From the NCBI RefSeq assembly GCF_008329605.1, contig NZ_NPKO01000001.1, forward strand, positions 806,001 to 870,000: a stretch of DNA of 64,000 nt. The letters run 5' to 3'. Of the stretch, positions 42,115 through 50,619 are shown piece after piece (position 1 is the stretch's first letter; each line of letters begins with the position of its first letter). This DNA comes from Mycolicibacterium sp. P9-64. Lineage in GTDB: Bacteria; Actinomycetota; Actinomycetes; Mycobacteriales; Mycobacteriaceae. The notes beneath the pieces were generated by a model, which saw only the letters and a list, made by a program, of their open reading frames with translations, did not search any database and was not told the origin of the DNA. Position numbers and translations under genes: made by a program.

Positions 42115-42953
42115 CGGGTCCCAGCAGGTGGGGTCCCATCCTGGCGACGGCGCTCGTCGCGGTGGTGATGGTCGTGCTGGTCGGGCCGATCCTGCTGCTC
42201 GCGGTCTTCTCGTTCAACGACTCGTCGATCATCGCGCTACCGTTCGAGGGCTTCACGCTGAAGTGGTACCGGGCGGCGTTCGCCGACCCGGATGTGGCTG
42301 AGTCGCTGCGTAATTCGTTGGTGCTCGCCGCGATCATCGCGCCGCTGTGCGTGGTGCTGGGCACCGCGACGGCGTGGGGCATCACCCGCTTTCGGTTCCG
42401 CGGCCGCGGCTTCTGGTCCGGCCTGGTGGCGGCGCCGCTGGTCATCCCGTGGCTCGTCATGGGCGTCAGCGGGCTGCTGCTGTTCGCGTCCCTGGGCATC
42501 GAGCTGTCGTTGATGACGGTCGGGGCCATGCACATCGCAGTGACGTTCCCGTTGGTGACGGCCCTGGTGTCGGCGCGGCTCGTGCGGTTTGAACGGTCAC
42601 AGGAGGAGGCCGCCGTCGACCTCGGCGCCTCGCAGATGCAGCTGATGACGAAGGTGGTGCTGCCGCAACTGGCGCCCACGCTCGGTGCGGCGCTGATCTT
42701 CGCGTTCGCATGGTCGTTCAACAACTTCGAGATCAGCTTCTTCAACGGCGGCTACGAGCAGACATTCCCGGTGTGGGTGTACTCGGTGCTGCGCCGCTCG
42801 GACAACCTGCCGATCGTCAACGCGGTGTCGACGGCGGTCTCGGTGGCCCAGGTGCTGGTGGTGTACGGCATGTGGATGGCGTTGCAGGCCATCAACAAGC
42901 GCCGCGGGTCCGACGAGACGCTGACCGACATGGTGGCCGGGGGTCTCCGGTGA
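42111..42953 (+). CDS. ABC transporter permease, PotC-like
   Basis: A 280-residue permease with six membrane helices, starting with ILATALVAVVMVVLVGPILLLAVF. The EAA loop is EEAAVDLGASQMQLMTKVVLP. Typical of the PotC subunit of polyamine-type importers. The GTG at 42111 overlaps the binding protein's stop; the stop overlaps the next permease's GTG. Confidence 0.88.
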   Translation: MTGPSRWGPILATALVAVVMVVLVGPILLLAVFSFNDSSIIALPFEGFTLKWYRAAFADPDVAESLRNSLVLAAIIAPLCVVLGTATAWGITRFRFRGRGFWSGLVAAPLVIPWLVMGVSGLLLFASLGIELSLMTVGAMHIAVTFPLVTALVSARLVRFERSQEEAAVDLGASQMQLMTKVVLPQLAPTLGAALIFAFAWSFNNFEISFFNGGYEQTFPVWVYSVLRRSDNLPIVNAVSTAVSVAQVLVVYGMWMALQAINKRRGSDETLTDMVAGGLR

Positions 42954-43846
42954 CCGCGTCGCTCGAGGTGCTGGAGGCCGAGAAGGTGGCACCCGCGCAG
43001 AGGCGCGGCGGCTGGCTGCCCTTCACCTACCTGTCGGTCCCGATGACGGTGCTCATCCTGCTGGTGCTGGTGCCGATGTTCATCCTGTTCCTGATCAGCA
43101 TCGGCATGGAGATCGGCCGCGGCACCAGCGTGTGGTCACTCGAGGCGTACACCAGCCTCCTGACCGACCCGCTGTACCGCAAGGTCGCGCTGACCACGGT
43201 GATCATCGCGACGTCGGCGATGATCGCGCAGTTGGTGATCGGCGTGCCGCTGGCCTACGTGATGGCGTTCAAGGCGGGCCGTTTCGAAATCCCGCTGCTG
43301 CTCGGCTTGGTGGTGCTCGACGAGCTCAATCCCGTGGTGCGGGTGTACGCGTGGCGAATGCTGCTGGGTCGCAACGGGATCATCAACAAGTTCCTCGAGA
43401 CGGTCGGGTTGATCGATCAGCCGATCGACGCGCTGCTGTTCAACCAGGGCACGGTGATCGTCGTGCTGTCGACGGGCTGGATCACCTACACGGTGATCCC
43501 GCTGTACGCGGCGATGAAGGCGATCGACCCGACGCTGTTCTCCGCCGCCGCCGACCTCGGGGCCGGCTGGTGGACGATCGCGCGGCGGATCCTGTTGCCG
43601 CTGGCCGCGCCGGGCATCTTCGTCGCGGTGCTGCTGGTGTACATCCCGCTGTTCACCGACTTCGCGACACCCACGCTGGTCGGCGGCACCAGCGGCTACA
43701 TGCTGGGGCAGGCCGTCAACGACCTGATCCTCGAGCAGGGCGACCTGGCTCGTGGCGCGGCGCTGAGCAACCTGCTGCTGATCGCGTCGGGTGTCGTCGC
43801 AGCAATAGCCTTCCGAATGGCCAAGATCAACAGACTGGAGTCGTGA
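42950..43846 (+). CDS. ABC transporter permease, PotB-like
   Basis: A 298-residue permease with six helices, starting FTYLSVPMTVLILLVLVPMF and including the EAA loop AAADLGAGWWTIARRILLPL. It pairs with the 42111 product as the second channel subunit. GTG at 42950 overlaps the previous stop. The next gene follows 4 bp later. Confidence 0.88.
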   Translation: MTASLEVLEAEKVAPAQRRGGWLPFTYLSVPMTVLILLVLVPMFILFLISIGMEIGRGTSVWSLEAYTSLLTDPLYRKVALTTVIIATSAMIAQLVIGVPLAYVMAFKAGRFEIPLLLGLVVLDELNPVVRVYAWRMLLGRNGIINKFLETVGLIDQPIDALLFNQGTVIVVLSTGWITYTVIPLYAAMKAIDPTLFSAAADLGAGWWTIARRILLPLAAPGIFVAVLLVYIPLFTDFATPTLVGGTSGYMLGQAVNDLILEQGDLARGAALSNLLLIASGVVAAIAFRMAKINRLES

Positions 43847-43850
43847 AATC

Positions 43851-45188
43851 GTGAGCCTGCTTCCTCCCGTGCCCACCGCCGTGCCGGGCCCCCGTAGCGC
43901 GGAGATCCTCTCCGCTCAGGACAAGGTGTTCTACCCCGGTCTGTCCGGCGACGGCTATCCGTTCATCGCACGGTCGAGGTCGGGCTGGACGGTCACCGAC
44001 GTCGACGGCAACGAGTTCGTCGATCTCGTCAGCTCGTCGGCCTCGGTGCCGGTCGGTGCGGGTCGAGCCGACCTGGTCGAGCCGGCGGCACGTGAACTGC
44101 TGAAGTACGGCAACGAGGACAGCCACGCGGTGTTCCACGAGCTGATGCTTCCGCTGGCCACCCGGCTCATCGAACTGGCGCCGAACAGTTTGACGCGCGT
44201 GGACATCTCGCTCAACGGCACCGAATCGGTCGAGACCGCAGTGCGGGTCATGCGGCGCGCGACGGGCCGGCCCGTGATCATGGGCTTCTTCGGCGCCTAC
44301 CACGGCGAGACGACGACGACCGCGTCGCTGGGCGCCGAGCACAGCGAGATCGGTCGGGGGCTGCGCGGTGTGACGAGCGGCTTCGTGCACGCGCCGTACC
44401 CCAACGCGTATCGCAGTCCCTTCGGCGAACCACGAGCCGGCGGCTGCGGTGATCCGACCGTGGACTTCATCCGAGACCACCTGCTGTTCCATCTGGTCGA
44501 CCCCGCCGAAGTGGCTGGCGTGATCATCGAGCCGGTGCTCGGGTCAGGCGGCGTCGTCATACCGCCCAGCACCTTCTGGCCTGCACTGACGGAACTGTGC
44601 CGGGAGTACGACTGGCTGCTGTGCCTCGACGAGGTCAAGACCGGCTTTGGTCGGACGGGCGAGGTGTTCGCCGCGGACCTCTGGGGTCTCGAGCCCGACT
44701 TGCTGTGCCTGGGCAAGGCGATGGGCGGCGGCGTGATGCCGATCGGTGCGCTGCTCGGCAACGAGCGGGCGCTGGGCGGGTTCGGAGATCTGTCCACCGG
44801 TAGCACGTGGTCGTGGCTGCCCGCCGCGTGTGCGGCAGCGCTGGCGTATCTGGACGTCATGGAGCGTGAGAACGTCTTGGGCAACGTGCGGGCGCTGCAC
44901 GATGTGGCGGTCGCGAAACTCGTTCCGCTAGTTGACCGCATCCCGCAGGTGGGCGACGTGCGTGTCCAGGGTGGCTTCGTTGGCGTCGAACTCGTCGTCG
45001 ACCCGGTGACCAAGGAGCGGGCAACGGCCCTGCAGGAGGCCGTCGCCGACGGGTGCCTCAGGCGCGGCGTGTTGGTCGCGTCGAGCACGACGAGCTTCAA
45101 CATCCAACCGTCGCTGGCGATGTCGCCGGAGGCCTACGCAGAGGCGCTGGATCGGGTGATCGCCGCCATCGAGGAAGCCGTCGGGTGA
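43851..45188 (+). CDS. Class III aminotransferase (A)
   Basis: A 445-residue PLP-dependent class III aminotransferase. VDLVSSSASVPVGAG and ISLNGTESVETAVRV lead to LLCLDEVKTGFGRTGEVFA and the PLP lysine in LGKAMGGGVMPIGA. Related to glutamate-1-semialdehyde aminomutase and diaminobutyrate/GABA aminotransferases. It should remove the amino group of an omega-amino or polyamine substrate imported by the adjacent transporter. Start is GTG at 43851; the stop overlaps the next gene. Confidence 0.87.
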   Translation: MSLLPPVPTAVPGPRSAEILSAQDKVFYPGLSGDGYPFIARSRSGWTVTDVDGNEFVDLVSSSASVPVGAGRADLVEPAARELLKYGNEDSHAVFHELMLPLATRLIELAPNSLTRVDISLNGTESVETAVRVMRRATGRPVIMGFFGAYHGETTTTASLGAEHSEIGRGLRGVTSGFVHAPYPNAYRSPFGEPRAGGCGDPTVDFIRDHLLFHLVDPAEVAGVIIEPVLGSGGVVIPPSTFWPALTELCREYDWLLCLDEVKTGFGRTGEVFAADLWGLEPDLLCLGKAMGGGVMPIGALLGNERALGGFGDLSTGSTWSWLPAACAAALAYLDVMERENVLGNVRALHDVAVAKLVPLVDRIPQVGDVRVQGGFVGVELVVDPVTKERATALQEAVADGCLRRGVLVASSTTSFNIQPSLAMSPEAYAEALDRVIAAIEEAVG

Positions 45189-46366
45189 ACGACCGGCTGC
45201 GCTCGGACAGTGCCGCGGCGCTGGCCGACATGGCGTCGAAGGGCACGCTGAAGGTGCCGCCGGTGCTCGATGCGCCGCAGGGTCCGTCGAGCCGTCTGCG
45301 AGGAGACGTGCGCGACATCCTCGTGGCGTGCTCGAACGACTACCTCGGGTTGGCGGCCGACCCTCGCGTGGTGGCGGCTTCCGTTGATGGACTGCGGGAT
45401 TTCGGCGCTGGAACGGCCTCGGTGCGGTTCATCTGCGGAACGTTCACACCGCACGTGGAGTTGGAGCGGGACCTCGCGTCAATGGTGGGTACCGTGGCGT
45501 CGCTGACGTTCGTGTCCTGTTGGGACGCCAACGCGGCGGCGATCACGACGCTGGCAGACGAGAACACGGTCGTGCTGTCGGATGCGCTGAATCACGCGTC
45601 GATCATCGACGCGGTCCGGCTGTCGCGGGCGGGTCGCAAGGTGGTGTACCCCCATGTGGATCTGACCGCGTTGGCCGAGGCGCTGTCGGGCCTGGGGCAG
45701 TGGGCCCGGCGGATCGTGGTGACGGACGGCGTGTTCAGCATGGAGGGCGACGTCGCGCCGCTGCCCGACCTGGTCGAACTGTGCCGTCGCCACGACGCGG
45801 TGTTGATCGTTGACGATTCACACGGTGTGGGCGTGATGGGCGCTGATGGTCGAGGCACGCCATCGGCGCAGGGCGTGCTGGGTGAGATCGACGTGCTGAC
45901 AGGCACTTTGGGCAAGGCGCTGGGCGGGGCGGCGGGCGGCTATGTGGCGGGTCCGTCGGAGGTGGTGGAGCTGCTGACTCAGGTGGCGCGCCCGTCGCTG
46001 TTCTCGAATGCGCTGCCGGTGCCGACGGCGTGCGGCGCGCGGGAGGCGATCCGGATCCTGCGGGCGGAACCGGAGCGGGTGACGCGGTTGCACTCGTTGG
46101 CTGCTGGGTTGCGCGACGGCTTGCGCGACGCAGGCCTGGACCCGCTGCCGGGGTCGACGGCGATCGTCCCGATCATCGTCGGCGAGACGGCGCGCGCCGG
46201 CCGCATGAGCCGGGAGTTGCGTGAGGAGCACGGGGTCTTGGTAACGGGATTCGGTTATCCTGTGGTGCCGGAAGGTGCTGCGCGGCTTCGGATTCAGGCC
46301 AACGCCGCGATGACCGACGAGAACGTCGACACCTTGATCAAGGCCGTCGCCACAGTGGCCGGCTAG
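45185..46366 (+). CDS. Alpha-oxoamine synthase (AONS/KBL-like)
   Basis: A 393-residue fold-type I PLP enzyme of the alpha-oxoamine synthase family (8-amino-7-oxononanoate synthase, glycine C-acetyltransferase). Key parts: SNDYLGLAADPRV, GAGTASVRFICGTF, DDSHGVGVMG and the PLP lysine in GTLGKALGG. These enzymes join an acyl-CoA to an amino acid with loss of CO2, or split an amino-ketone with CoA. In a catabolic operon the cleavage direction (2-amino-3-ketobutyrate-like) seems likelier than biotin synthesis, but this is inference. GTG at 45185 overlaps the aminotransferase stop. It is the last gene of locus A. Confidence 0.87.
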   Translation: MNDRLRSDSAAALADMASKGTLKVPPVLDAPQGPSSRLRGDVRDILVACSNDYLGLAADPRVVAASVDGLRDFGAGTASVRFICGTFTPHVELERDLASMVGTVASLTFVSCWDANAAAITTLADENTVVLSDALNHASIIDAVRLSRAGRKVVYPHVDLTALAEALSGLGQWARRIVVTDGVFSMEGDVAPLPDLVELCRRHDAVLIVDDSHGVGVMGADGRGTPSAQGVLGEIDVLTGTLGKALGGAAGGYVAGPSEVVELLTQVARPSLFSNALPVPTACGAREAIRILRAEPERVTRLHSLAAGLRDGLRDAGLDPLPGSTAIVPIIVGETARAGRMSRELREEHGVLVTGFGYPVVPEGAARLRIQANAAMTDENVDTLIKAVATVAG

Positions 46367-46602
46367 CGCGTCGCCCCCTCCGCGACCGTGCGTGTCTGCG
46401 GCGCGCCACGCCGGGCATCGCACGATTCTGCGCGCGCTCGCAGCCGAGTGACCTACGCGCGGCCGGCCAAGTACTTCTTGCGCATGGGACCCTAGGAGGG
46501 CAGTGCGGCCAGAGTCGCCAGCCAATCAACCGGCTTTCGTCGGGCTCGGCGCTGAGCACGACGACGTGCCACGTGTGCCCGCGCAACTCGCACGCATCAG
46601 TT

Positions 46603-46625
46603 CATGCAAACCTGCATGTTATGAT
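46603..46625 (+). promoter_or_regulatory. VapBC operator and leaderless promoter
   Basis: Inverted repeat CATGCA-AACC-TGCATG (46603-46618), immediately followed by the -10 TATGAT (46620-46625). Transcription would start at about 46632, which is the antitoxin ATG. The operator overlaps the -35 to -10 spacer, as expected for VapBC autoregulation. Confidence 0.65.
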
Positions 46626-46631
46626 GCGTTT

Positions 46632-46877
46632 ATGCCCAAGACCGTGCAGATCCGTGACATCGACGATGATGTCTACGCCGGCTTGGTGCGGCGTGCCGCT
46701 GAGGAGGGGATCACAGTCCCCGAGTTGTTGCGCCGCGAGGCCACACGCCTTGCTGCTCGGCCGTCTATTGCCGAGTGGCTGCGTCGCACGGGACGTCGGC
46801 CATCGCAGGTCAGCACCGCGGACGTATTGGCTGATCTGGACGCCTGGCGCGGCGAGTGGCCCGATGCTCGTCGTTGA
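46632..46877 (+). CDS. VapB-type antitoxin
   Basis: An 81-residue ribbon-helix-helix-type antitoxin: MPKTVQIRDIDDDVYAGLVRR, AEEGITVPELLRREA, then a C-terminal toxin-binding region rich in Arg and Trp. Start at 46632, where the predicted leaderless transcript begins; the longer upstream frame lacks a promoter. The stop overlaps the toxin gene by 14 bp, the usual VapBC arrangement. It sits between locus A and the pRiA4b-type gene. Confidence 0.85.
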   Translation: MPKTVQIRDIDDDVYAGLVRRAAEEGITVPELLRREATRLAARPSIAEWLRRTGRRPSQVSTADVLADLDAWRGEWPDARR

Positions 46878-47265
46878 CGCGTCGTGCCTCTTCGAGGTCG
46901 TGGCTGATACCCGTCGGGCACCCGAGATTGCGGCTCGGCTCGCGGCCGAACCCGATCAAGCGGCGCCCGAGGTTGTCGACGTCGAAGTCCTCGGCGTGAT
47001 TCGTGCCCAGTACATGCGTGGTGGTCTCGACGGAACCGCGGCCGCGCAGGCAGTAGCCGATCTCCGGGAGTGGCCAGGTGAGCGGCATTCGCATCGGTGG
47101 ATGCTCGACCGTGTGTGGCAGTTGCGGGACTCGGTCCGAGGATGGGACGCCTTCTACGTCACGCTCGCCGAGGCGCTCGACGCCACGTTGGTGACGTTGG
47201 ACGGCAGGCTGGCTCGTGCCCACGGACCCAAGTGCCGTATCGAGGTGCTCGGCGACCCAAGCTAG
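46864..47265 (+). CDS. VapC-type PIN-domain toxin
   Basis: A 133-residue PIN-domain ribonuclease. Acidic metal-binding residues are visible in VVDASC (Asp5), EVVDVEVLGV (a Glu near 42), WDAFYVTLA (Asp near 97) and LDGRLA (Asp near 115), a complete PIN quartet. It should cut RNA (tRNA or rRNA in characterised VapC enzymes). It overlaps the antitoxin gene by 14 bp, and its last 4 bp overlap the convergent pRiA4b-type gene. It looks intact and active. Confidence 0.88.
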   Translation: MLVVDASCLFEVVADTRRAPEIAARLAAEPDQAAPEVVDVEVLGVIRAQYMRGGLDGTAAAQAVADLREWPGERHSHRWMLDRVWQLRDSVRGWDAFYVTLAEALDATLVTLDGRLARAHGPKCRIEVLGDPS

Positions 47266-48599
47266 CCGTTGGTGCGCAACGCCTTTCGCGCCAATGCGGC
47301 CGCCGCCGGGCTGACGATCCTCGGTCGGGTCAAGGCAACTGATTGGTCGGTCACGTTGAGCAGAGCATGGTGGGCGGGCAGCTGGTAGAGGGCTGACACG
47401 TCGGGAGCTTGACCGCTCGGGTAACGCCACCCGAGTTCGGCCAGTAGCGCCGTGATCGTGGGGTACGGAACAACGCAACCGGGGGACGCCGCGGCGTACG
47501 CCAGCATCAGCAAGGTCGCTTGGACGTCGAACTTCTCACCGGATGTCGGAATCAATCGGCTTGCCACATGCTTGACGAGCATGCCGGTATCGCCCCGCGC
47601 CGCCTCGCCGGCCTTGGTCAGCAACAACGTGCCCTTGCTCTTGCGTAGCAGCCCCATCGACTGTATGCCTTCGCGGAACCGCAGCAGCGGGTAGCAGTGG
47701 ACCTCGCGATTCTTTTCACCGAGCCAATCATGCATGGCAGGAACGACTTTCGATGCCGACTCGACGTCGGCCGGTTTCGGGTAGCCAGCCGACGTCAACG
47801 GAATCCCACCGCCCTCGGCCCGGTCGAGGAACCACTGATGAGCCCGCAGATGCGCGGTCCAGTCGATGGCGTCCAGTGGTTTCGATCCGGCCAGTGTGAG
47901 CGCGGTCTTGGTCAGATCGTCGCCGTACGGGGTGTACGTGAGCTGATGAACCATGTCGACCAGTCGGATGTCGACGCCTGCTTCGCGCAGCACGAAGTAC
48001 GCGTCGCCGAATCCCTTGTTGAGTCGCTCCGGCTCGAACAGCGCGGGGTCCGGCACCACCTCGGCGAGGCTCTCTGCGTCGACCAAGTGCCCACAGTCCT
48101 CGGGTGGCGCGGCACGCTCACCGTCGACGACGAGAGCTGCGAGACAGTCGCTCTCGGCGGGTAGTACCTCTTCCAAGCGAAGCGTCAGCTGCCAGTTGTC
48201 GCCGTAGTCGTAGAGGTAGTGGAGAACCTCGCCCGGCTCGGTGAGAGTTTCGTCGAGTCGCGTCGCGGCGGCGGGTAGACCGTCGTCGTCCTCGTCCCAC
48301 TCCTTGTTGTCGACGTCGTAGGGGCAGAGGAACAGTTGGCTGTCGTGGTCGAACGCGCCGCCGCCGAGCGAGAAGCGATGTAAGTGCGAATCGGTCCAGT
48401 CGAATGCCACCTGGAGCACCTGGTGCAGTAGATCCAACGTCAGGTTCGAACGCACGTCCAGGCTTCGCCAGATCGGTGGGGTCGCATCGTCGATGTCTGC
48501 CCGGATCCGGTAGACGACGACGTTGCGCCGTCGCATCCGACGCAGATCGGGCGGCGACACCGGTTCCGGTACCAGATGGAGATACGGTCGTTCGCCCAT
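47262..48599 (-). CDS. Plasmid pRiA4b ORF-3-like family protein
   Basis: A 445-residue protein. Its N-terminal approximately 190 residues are the pRiA4b ORF-3-like domain: VVVYRIRADIDDATPPIWRSL, LTLDLLHQVLQVAFDW, SHLHRFSLG, HYLYDYGDNWQL. The remainder is an uncharacterised helical region. The family is common in mobile and chromosomal DNA without known function. The ATG at 48599 fits the domain's start; a longer frame to 48887 is composed of Arg/Ser-rich shadow sequence. Converges on vapC with a 4-bp overlap. Confidence 0.78.
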   Translation of the reverse strand: MGERPYLHLVPEPVSPPDLRRMRRRNVVVYRIRADIDDATPPIWRSLDVRSNLTLDLLHQVLQVAFDWTDSHLHRFSLGGGAFDHDSQLFLCPYDVDNKEWDEDDDGLPAAATRLDETLTEPGEVLHYLYDYGDNWQLTLRLEEVLPAESDCLAALVVDGERAAPPEDCGHLVDAESLAEVVPDPALFEPERLNKGFGDAYFVLREAGVDIRLVDMVHQLTYTPYGDDLTKTALTLAGSKPLDAIDWTAHLRAHQWFLDRAEGGGIPLTSAGYPKPADVESASKVVPAMHDWLGEKNREVHCYPLLRFREGIQSMGLLRKSKGTLLLTKAGEAARGDTGMLVKHVASRLIPTSGEKFDVQATLLMLAYAAASPGCVVPYPTITALLAELGWRYPSGQAPDVSALYQLPAHHALLNVTDQSVALTRPRIVSPAAAALARKALRTNG

Positions 48600-48678
48600 T
48601 CCGCTCACTTTAGATCCGTGGCTAGTCGATATCGCGGCGGACCTGCAACGGCGAGGTACACGGCAGCCTCTCAGCGGC

Positions 48679-49803
48679 TCAGCCTCCAACCACCAACCGC
48701 TCGAACGCAATCCGCTCGATCCCCGCTTCGTCGAGTTCGATCCCCAATCCCGGACCGGCCGGTGCGTGCACCAACCCGTCGGACCCCGTCCGCAGGACAT
48801 CGACGACCCCGTGCTCGAACGGCTCCACCGGCACCGCCTGCTCGAAGTACGTCGTCCGCCCGAACGCCAATGCCACCTGAAGATCAACGGCCTGGATGAC
48901 CGTGTGCCCGTAGCTGATCAGCTCGACATCTAGGCCAGCCTGTGCGGCGACCTCCAACAATCGCAAGGAAGGCGTCGGCCCGCCCACGAACGACACGTCG
49001 AACCGCACCGCGCTGAACGGGTCGGACTTCAACACGTGGGACAACAGCTCCGGCTGCCACAGCGCATCGCCCGCGGGAAGGATTGGCAGCGAACCGAACT
49101 CGTCGCGCAGCTCCCGGTATCCCTCCAAGTCGAAGTCCGGCAGTGGCGCCTCGAACCACCGAGCGTCCACCGCCTCACAAGCAGAAGCCACCTTGCGCGC
49201 ACCCTCGCGGTCGTAGCGGCCCTCGGCGTCGAACATCAGCACCAGTTCCGGGAACGCCGACCGCAGTGCGTACAGCAGCGACGCGTCCCGCCCCGGCACA
49301 CCCCACGCGTGCAGTTTCACTGCGGTGAAACCGGTCTCGACGAATCCGGCCAGCGCATCGCGGTATGCGGTCTCGTCGTCCAACAGTGGCACCGACGCGT
49401 AGCCGGGCAACGATGACGGGCACGGTCCGCCCGCCAACAGCTCGCGGAGCGGAACCTCCGCGCGTCGAGCGGTCAAGTCCCACAACGCCGTATCGATCGT
49501 CGACCGCACGGCCGGCGGGAACGGTGACGTGCCGTCCTCGGAAACGAGAGCCCACACGCCGTTTCGATCCGACGCGTCTCGGCCCGTCAGTCGTGGCAGC
49601 AACGGCCGCAGCGTCTCGATGGGCATGCGGTCCCACATCCCGAACGTGTCGGAGTCGTACGCGCCAATGCCCCAGAACCCGTCGGCGTCGGTGATCCGCA
49701 GCAGTGTCGTCGTCGTGAACACCTCGTCGGAGAAGGAGGTGTACCGGAACCGCTCGACGTCCGGGCCCAGAGCCCACGCCTCAAGAGACACGATGTTCGC
49801 CAC
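48679..49803 (-). CDS. Enolase-superfamily enzyme (mandelate-racemase/dehydratase-like)
   Basis: A 374-residue TIM-barrel enzyme of the enolase superfamily. A capping domain (SLEAWALGPDVERFRYTSFS) precedes barrel motifs TAVKLHAWG (catalytic Lys position), LMFDAEGRYD, WFEAPLPDFD and an ILPAGD/ISYGHT region; Asp, Glu and His ligands for Mg fit a dehydratase or racemase of acid sugars or related compounds. The GTG at 49803 is chosen because a -10 TAGTGT (49816-49811 on this strand) would start transcription at about 49804. A longer frame runs through the GntR gene and is false. Confidence 0.8.
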   Translation of the reverse strand: MANIVSLEAWALGPDVERFRYTSFSDEVFTTTTLLRITDADGFWGIGAYDSDTFGMWDRMPIETLRPLLPRLTGRDASDRNGVWALVSEDGTSPFPPAVRSTIDTALWDLTARRAEVPLRELLAGGPCPSSLPGYASVPLLDDETAYRDALAGFVETGFTAVKLHAWGVPGRDASLLYALRSAFPELVLMFDAEGRYDREGARKVASACEAVDARWFEAPLPDFDLEGYRELRDEFGSLPILPAGDALWQPELLSHVLKSDPFSAVRFDVSFVGGPTPSLRLLEVAAQAGLDVELISYGHTVIQAVDLQVALAFGRTTYFEQAVPVEPFEHGVVDVLRTGSDGLVHAPAGPGLGIELDEAGIERIAFERLVVGG

Positions 49804-49817
49804 GCCGTGTACACTAC

Positions 49818-49833
49818 AGATTGTTGACAAAAA
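49818..49833. promoter_or_regulatory. GntR-type operator in the GntR/enolase divergent region
   Basis: AGATTGTTGACAAAAA, one full arm and a degenerate second arm of the palindrome found at 37792 and 50579. It occupies the spacer upstream of the -10 of the minus-strand enolase-superfamily promoter and lies about 34-49 bp before the GntR start. Confidence 0.65.
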
Positions 49834-49866
49834 ACAAATAGCAAGATCAGTTGCTATCCTTCCGAC

Positions 49867-50544
49867 ATGACCGACCCCGTCACGTTGCGGCCCATCGAGC
49901 TGCCGCGCTCCCTGACCGAGGACGCCGCCGACCGGATCCGCGAGCAAATCATCCTCGGCGGCTACCGCCAGGGGGAGCATCTCAAGGAAGCGCACATCGC
50001 CGAGCAGCTCAACGTGAGCCGCGGCCCCGTCCGCGAGGCGTTCAAGATCCTGCGCGCCGAGGGTCTCGTCGCGGAGGAGCCCCGCCGCGGTGTGTTCGTC
50101 GTCAGCCTCACCGCCAAGGACGTCACCGACATCTACGGCCTGCGCGCCGCGGTCGAGGAACTCGCCGCGCGGCTCGTCTGCCAGCAGCAGGACGCCGGCG
50201 CCATCGCCGCGTTGCGAGGCCTGGTCGAGGGCATTGGCGACGCCGCCGCCACCGGTGACGCGTCCGCCGTCGCCCGCGCCGACGTCGCCTTCCACCAGGG
50301 TCTTTGCGCGCTGTCGGGGAACAGTCGTGTCCTCGAGGTCTTCCTGCGGTATGTGCCGACCATCCGCGGCCTGCTGCGGCTCGACGAGCAGATCATGCCG
50401 TCGCTGGATCAGGTGATGTGCCAGCACGCGCCGATCGTCGACGCCATCGCCGCAGGCGACGTCGACCTCGCCGCCCAACTGGCCCGCGACCACGTGCTCG
50501 AAGCCGGTCGACTGCTGGTCGCCCTCCTCAGCGAAGCCGGGTAA
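49867..50544 (+). CDS. GntR/FadR-family transcriptional regulator (FCD)
   Basis: A 225-residue regulator. The winged helix is RIREQIILGGYRQGEHL, AEQLNVSRGPVREAFKIL and an FVV wing; residues about 90-215 form an FCD ligand domain with DVAFHQGLCALSGN and a late HAPIVDAI with the expected His residues for metal/carboxylate binding. ATG at 49867 follows a possible -10 TATCCT (49855-49860), so it may be leaderless. Palindromes typical of FadR-like sites lie in its own divergent region, before the locus B binding protein and before locus A. It is probably the local controller of both operons. Confidence 0.9.
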   Translation: MTDPVTLRPIELPRSLTEDAADRIREQIILGGYRQGEHLKEAHIAEQLNVSRGPVREAFKILRAEGLVAEEPRRGVFVVSLTAKDVTDIYGLRAAVEELAARLVCQQQDAGAIAALRGLVEGIGDAAATGDASAVARADVAFHQGLCALSGNSRVLEVFLRYVPTIRGLLRLDEQIMPSLDQVMCQHAPIVDAIAAGDVDLAAQLARDHVLEAGRLLVALLSEAG

Positions 50545-50578
50545 AGCTCGAAGCTCGGTGCGGGTGAGTCGCGAACGT

Positions 50579-50613
50579 AGATTGTTGACAATCTGCGGTC
50601 TGCGAAATAGGTT
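50579..50613 (+). promoter_or_regulatory. GntR operator and leaderless promoter of locus B
   Basis: Operator AGATTGTTGACAATCT (50579-50594), 7-bp perfect arms. It overlaps the -35 TTGACA (50585-50590); 17 bp on is TAGGTT (50608-50613). Transcription would begin at about 50620, exactly the ATG of the binding protein. Repressor bound here would block the -35. Confidence 0.75.
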
Positions 50614-50619
50614 CGACGC

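Noticed and set aside
46367..46600. Possible gene remnant on the minus strand (HTWHVVVLSAEPDESRLIG segment and a short MRKKYLAGRA end)
   Set aside because: Too short and split between frames; no ribosome-binding site or recognisable family. Could be decayed DNA but I cannot support it.
48600..50493. Upstream extensions of the pRiA4b-type and enolase-type minus-strand frames
   Set aside because: The first is shadow sequence antisense to the enolase gene; the second would run through the GntR gene on the opposite strand.
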